DNA of 6,926 bases. It comes from Clostridia bacterium (GTDB lineage Bacteria; Bacillota_A; Clostridia; Christensenellales; Aristaeellaceae). Positions 5,820-6,926 of this stretch are shown piece by piece. Numbering within the stretch: the stretch's first letter is position 1; each line of letters starts with the position of its first letter. A program made the translations under genes and the position numbers. The notes beneath the pieces are model-generated. The model had not been told where the DNA came from. It did not search any database and was given only the letters and a program-made list of their open reading frames with translations. Location: contig WRHG01000098.1 in NCBI GenBank assembly GCA_009783365.1, positions 1 to 6,926 on the forward strand, written 5' to 3'.

Positions 5820-6926
5820 ATGAACGACCGGATGCAGCCGATCCCTTTTGGGGGATTAATGAATTGGGTATTGGGGGAGTACGCCGGTCATGGCTCCATT
5901 TTTGGAGTTCACGAGATCTATCGGCATGAAAATGGGAAGGTACAACCGATTTTTGGCGGAACCATCGAGACCCCCGTTGGCCCGGCGGCGGGGCCGCATA
6001 GCCAGCTTGCGCAGAATTTGATTGCCGCATATGGAGCCGGAGCGCGCTTTTTTGAACTAAAAACCGTACAGGTGATTGACGGAGAGGACCTTCAGGTTTT
6101 AAAACCCTGCATCGCTGCCCGGGACGAAGGCTACAATGTGGAATGGAGCACGGAACTGCGGGTAGCGCAGGCTTTGGACGAGTATGTGAAGGGCTGGATT
6201 GCCATAAAGCTACTGAGCCATGAGCTGAACCTGGGCAGCCCCGACGGCTTTGTATTCAATATGAGCGTTGGGTATGATCTGGCGGGGATCCAGTCTGAAA
6301 AGATCGACCGCTTCATAGAAGGAATGAAGTACGCAAAAGAGACGGAGTCCTGGCGGTCATGCCTTGCCTGGACCCGCGAGAATCTTTGCCGTTTCCGGCG
6401 TGTGAATGAAAAGTACGCCGACGGCATTGATGACCGGGTGTGCCGCTCTATCACGCTGTCTACCCTTCATGGCTGTCCGGCGGACGAGATTGAGCGCATA
6501 GCCCGCTATCTGCTCACGGCGAAGAGGCTGCATACCTATATTAAACTGAACCCTACCTTGCTGGGATACGATTTTGTGCGGAAGACCTTGGATGGTATGG
6601 GTTATGAGGACCTGGTGTTCGACGACCGCCACTTCCGGAATGATCTCCAGTTAAAAGATGCGGTGCCTATGTTTAAGCGCCTCCAAGCTCTTGCCCGGCA
6701 GCATGGACTGGCGTTCGGCGTCAAGCTGACCAATACCTTACCGGTGAGTATTACACAGGGGGAACTGCCCGGCGAGGAAATGTACATGAGCGGCAGGGGC
6801 CTGTATCCGCTGGCTGTCGCCCTGGCGGACCGGTTGAGCAATACCTTCAAAAAAAAGCTTCCTATTTCCTATTCCGCCGGTGCGGATTTTTTCACCATCC
6901 GAGATATCCTGGATACCGTGGCGCGG
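5820..6926 (+). CDS. ygfK: YgfK family oxidoreductase ('putative selenate reductase' subunit), N-terminal 369 residues (3' partial)
   Basis: The frame is open from ATG 5820 to the window edge: 369 codons of a protein that is about 1,030 residues in E. coli. The start MNDRMQPIPFGGLMNWVLGE aligns with E. coli MGDIMRPIPFEELL. Conserved blocks: TPVGPAAGPHSQLAQN (51-66), ARFFELKTVQ (75-84), FNMSVGYDLAGI (146-157), STLHGCPADEIE (214-225), IKLNPTLLGY (241-250), FGVKLTNTL (299-307), GEEMYMSGRGLYPL (318-331) and ISYSAGADFFTIRDI (349-363). The arrangement resembles the FMN-binding dihydroorotate dehydrogenase/dihydropyrimidine dehydrogenase barrel. Full-length family members continue into Fe-S and GltD-like NAD(P)/FAD domains that would lie to the right of this window. 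The selenate reductase name comes from early genetics; linkage to ssnA and purine genes makes a role in anaerobic purine breakdown more likely, which is inference here. Family identity is firm. Confidence 0.93.
   Translation, partial: MNDRMQPIPFGGLMNWVLGEYAGHGSIFGVHEIYRHENGKVQPIFGGTIETPVGPAAGPHSQLAQNLIAAYGAGARFFELKTVQVIDGEDLQVLKPCIAARDEGYNVEWSTELRVAQALDEYVKGWIAIKLLSHELNLGSPDGFVFNMSVGYDLAGIQSEKIDRFIEGMKYAKETESWRSCLAWTRENLCRFRRVNEKYADGIDDRVCRSITLSTLHGCPADEIERIARYLLTAKRLHTYIKLNPTLLGYDFVRKTLDGMGYEDLVFDDRHFRNDLQLKDAVPMFKRLQALARQHGLAFGVKLTNTLPVSITQGELPGEEMYMSGRGLYPLAVALADRLSNTFKKKLPISYSAGADFFTIRDILDTVAR

Noticed and set aside
6849..6857. A-run AAAAAAAAG containing the slippery heptamer A AAA AAG in the same phase as the dnaX -1 frameshift site
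   Set aside because: It encodes KKK just before the conserved KLPISYS block of ygfK, and the frame continues correctly through conserved sequence. No stimulatory structure is visible in the short sequence left. At most it is an indel-prone site.

Overview
The window looks like one densely packed, single-strand operon from a selenium-using anaerobe. It is GC-rich, has strong AGGAGG-type ribosome binding sites, and uses ATGA stop/start overlaps and one TTG start. The gene set and gene style suggest a Firmicute of the Clostridia type, possibly gut-associated. That taxonomic guess is an inference; no marker gene is present to confirm it. Every gene is on the + strand, and no gap between genes exceeds about 36 bases. 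I saw no tRNA, rRNA, mobile element, CRISPR array, internal promoter or terminator.

Layout from left to right: (1) the C-terminal part of a molybdopterin-binding, MoeA/MogA-like protein with a four-cysteine tail (1-344, 5' end outside the window); (2) selD, selenide water dikinase, Cys form (365-1396); (3) yqeC, accessory protein with a GGKTS P-loop-like motif (1393-2046); (4) yqeB, Rossmann-like plus lipoyl-like protein (TTG start, 2031-2828); (5) an xdhC/CoxI-family cofactor chaperone (2825-3781); (6) mocA, a molybdopterin cytidylyltransferase-like protein (3778-4461); (7) ssnA, an amidohydrolase (4449-5783); (8) ygfK, of which only the first 369 residues lie inside the window (5820-6926, open at the right edge).

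Together genes 1-6 form the maturation kit for selenium-dependent molybdenum hydroxylases (SDMH). SelD makes selenophosphate. MocA would attach the cytidine nucleotide to the molybdenum cofactor. XdhC would hold the cofactor and deliver it. YqeB, YqeC and the molybdopterin-binding protein are conserved partners whose exact chemistry I cannot state. Genes 7-8 are two of the metabolic genes that accompany these hydroxylases in the E. coli ygeW-xdhD region and in gut anaerobes that break down purines. The hydroxylase subunits themselves (xanthine dehydrogenase/XdhD-like, YgfM-like FAD subunit) are not in the window and would be expected just outside it.

The most notable points are: the physical linkage of selenium donor, cofactor maturation and purine-type catabolism in one translationally coupled operon; a Cys-rich possible metal site on the molybdopterin-binding protein; a lipoyl-like domain in YqeB without a modifiable lysine; a perfect Shine-Dalgarno inside mocA that lacks a legal in-frame start codon; and a dihydroorotate/dihydropyrimidine dehydrogenase-like look to the YgfK N-terminus, which fits a heterocycle reductase better than the old 'selenate reductase' label.
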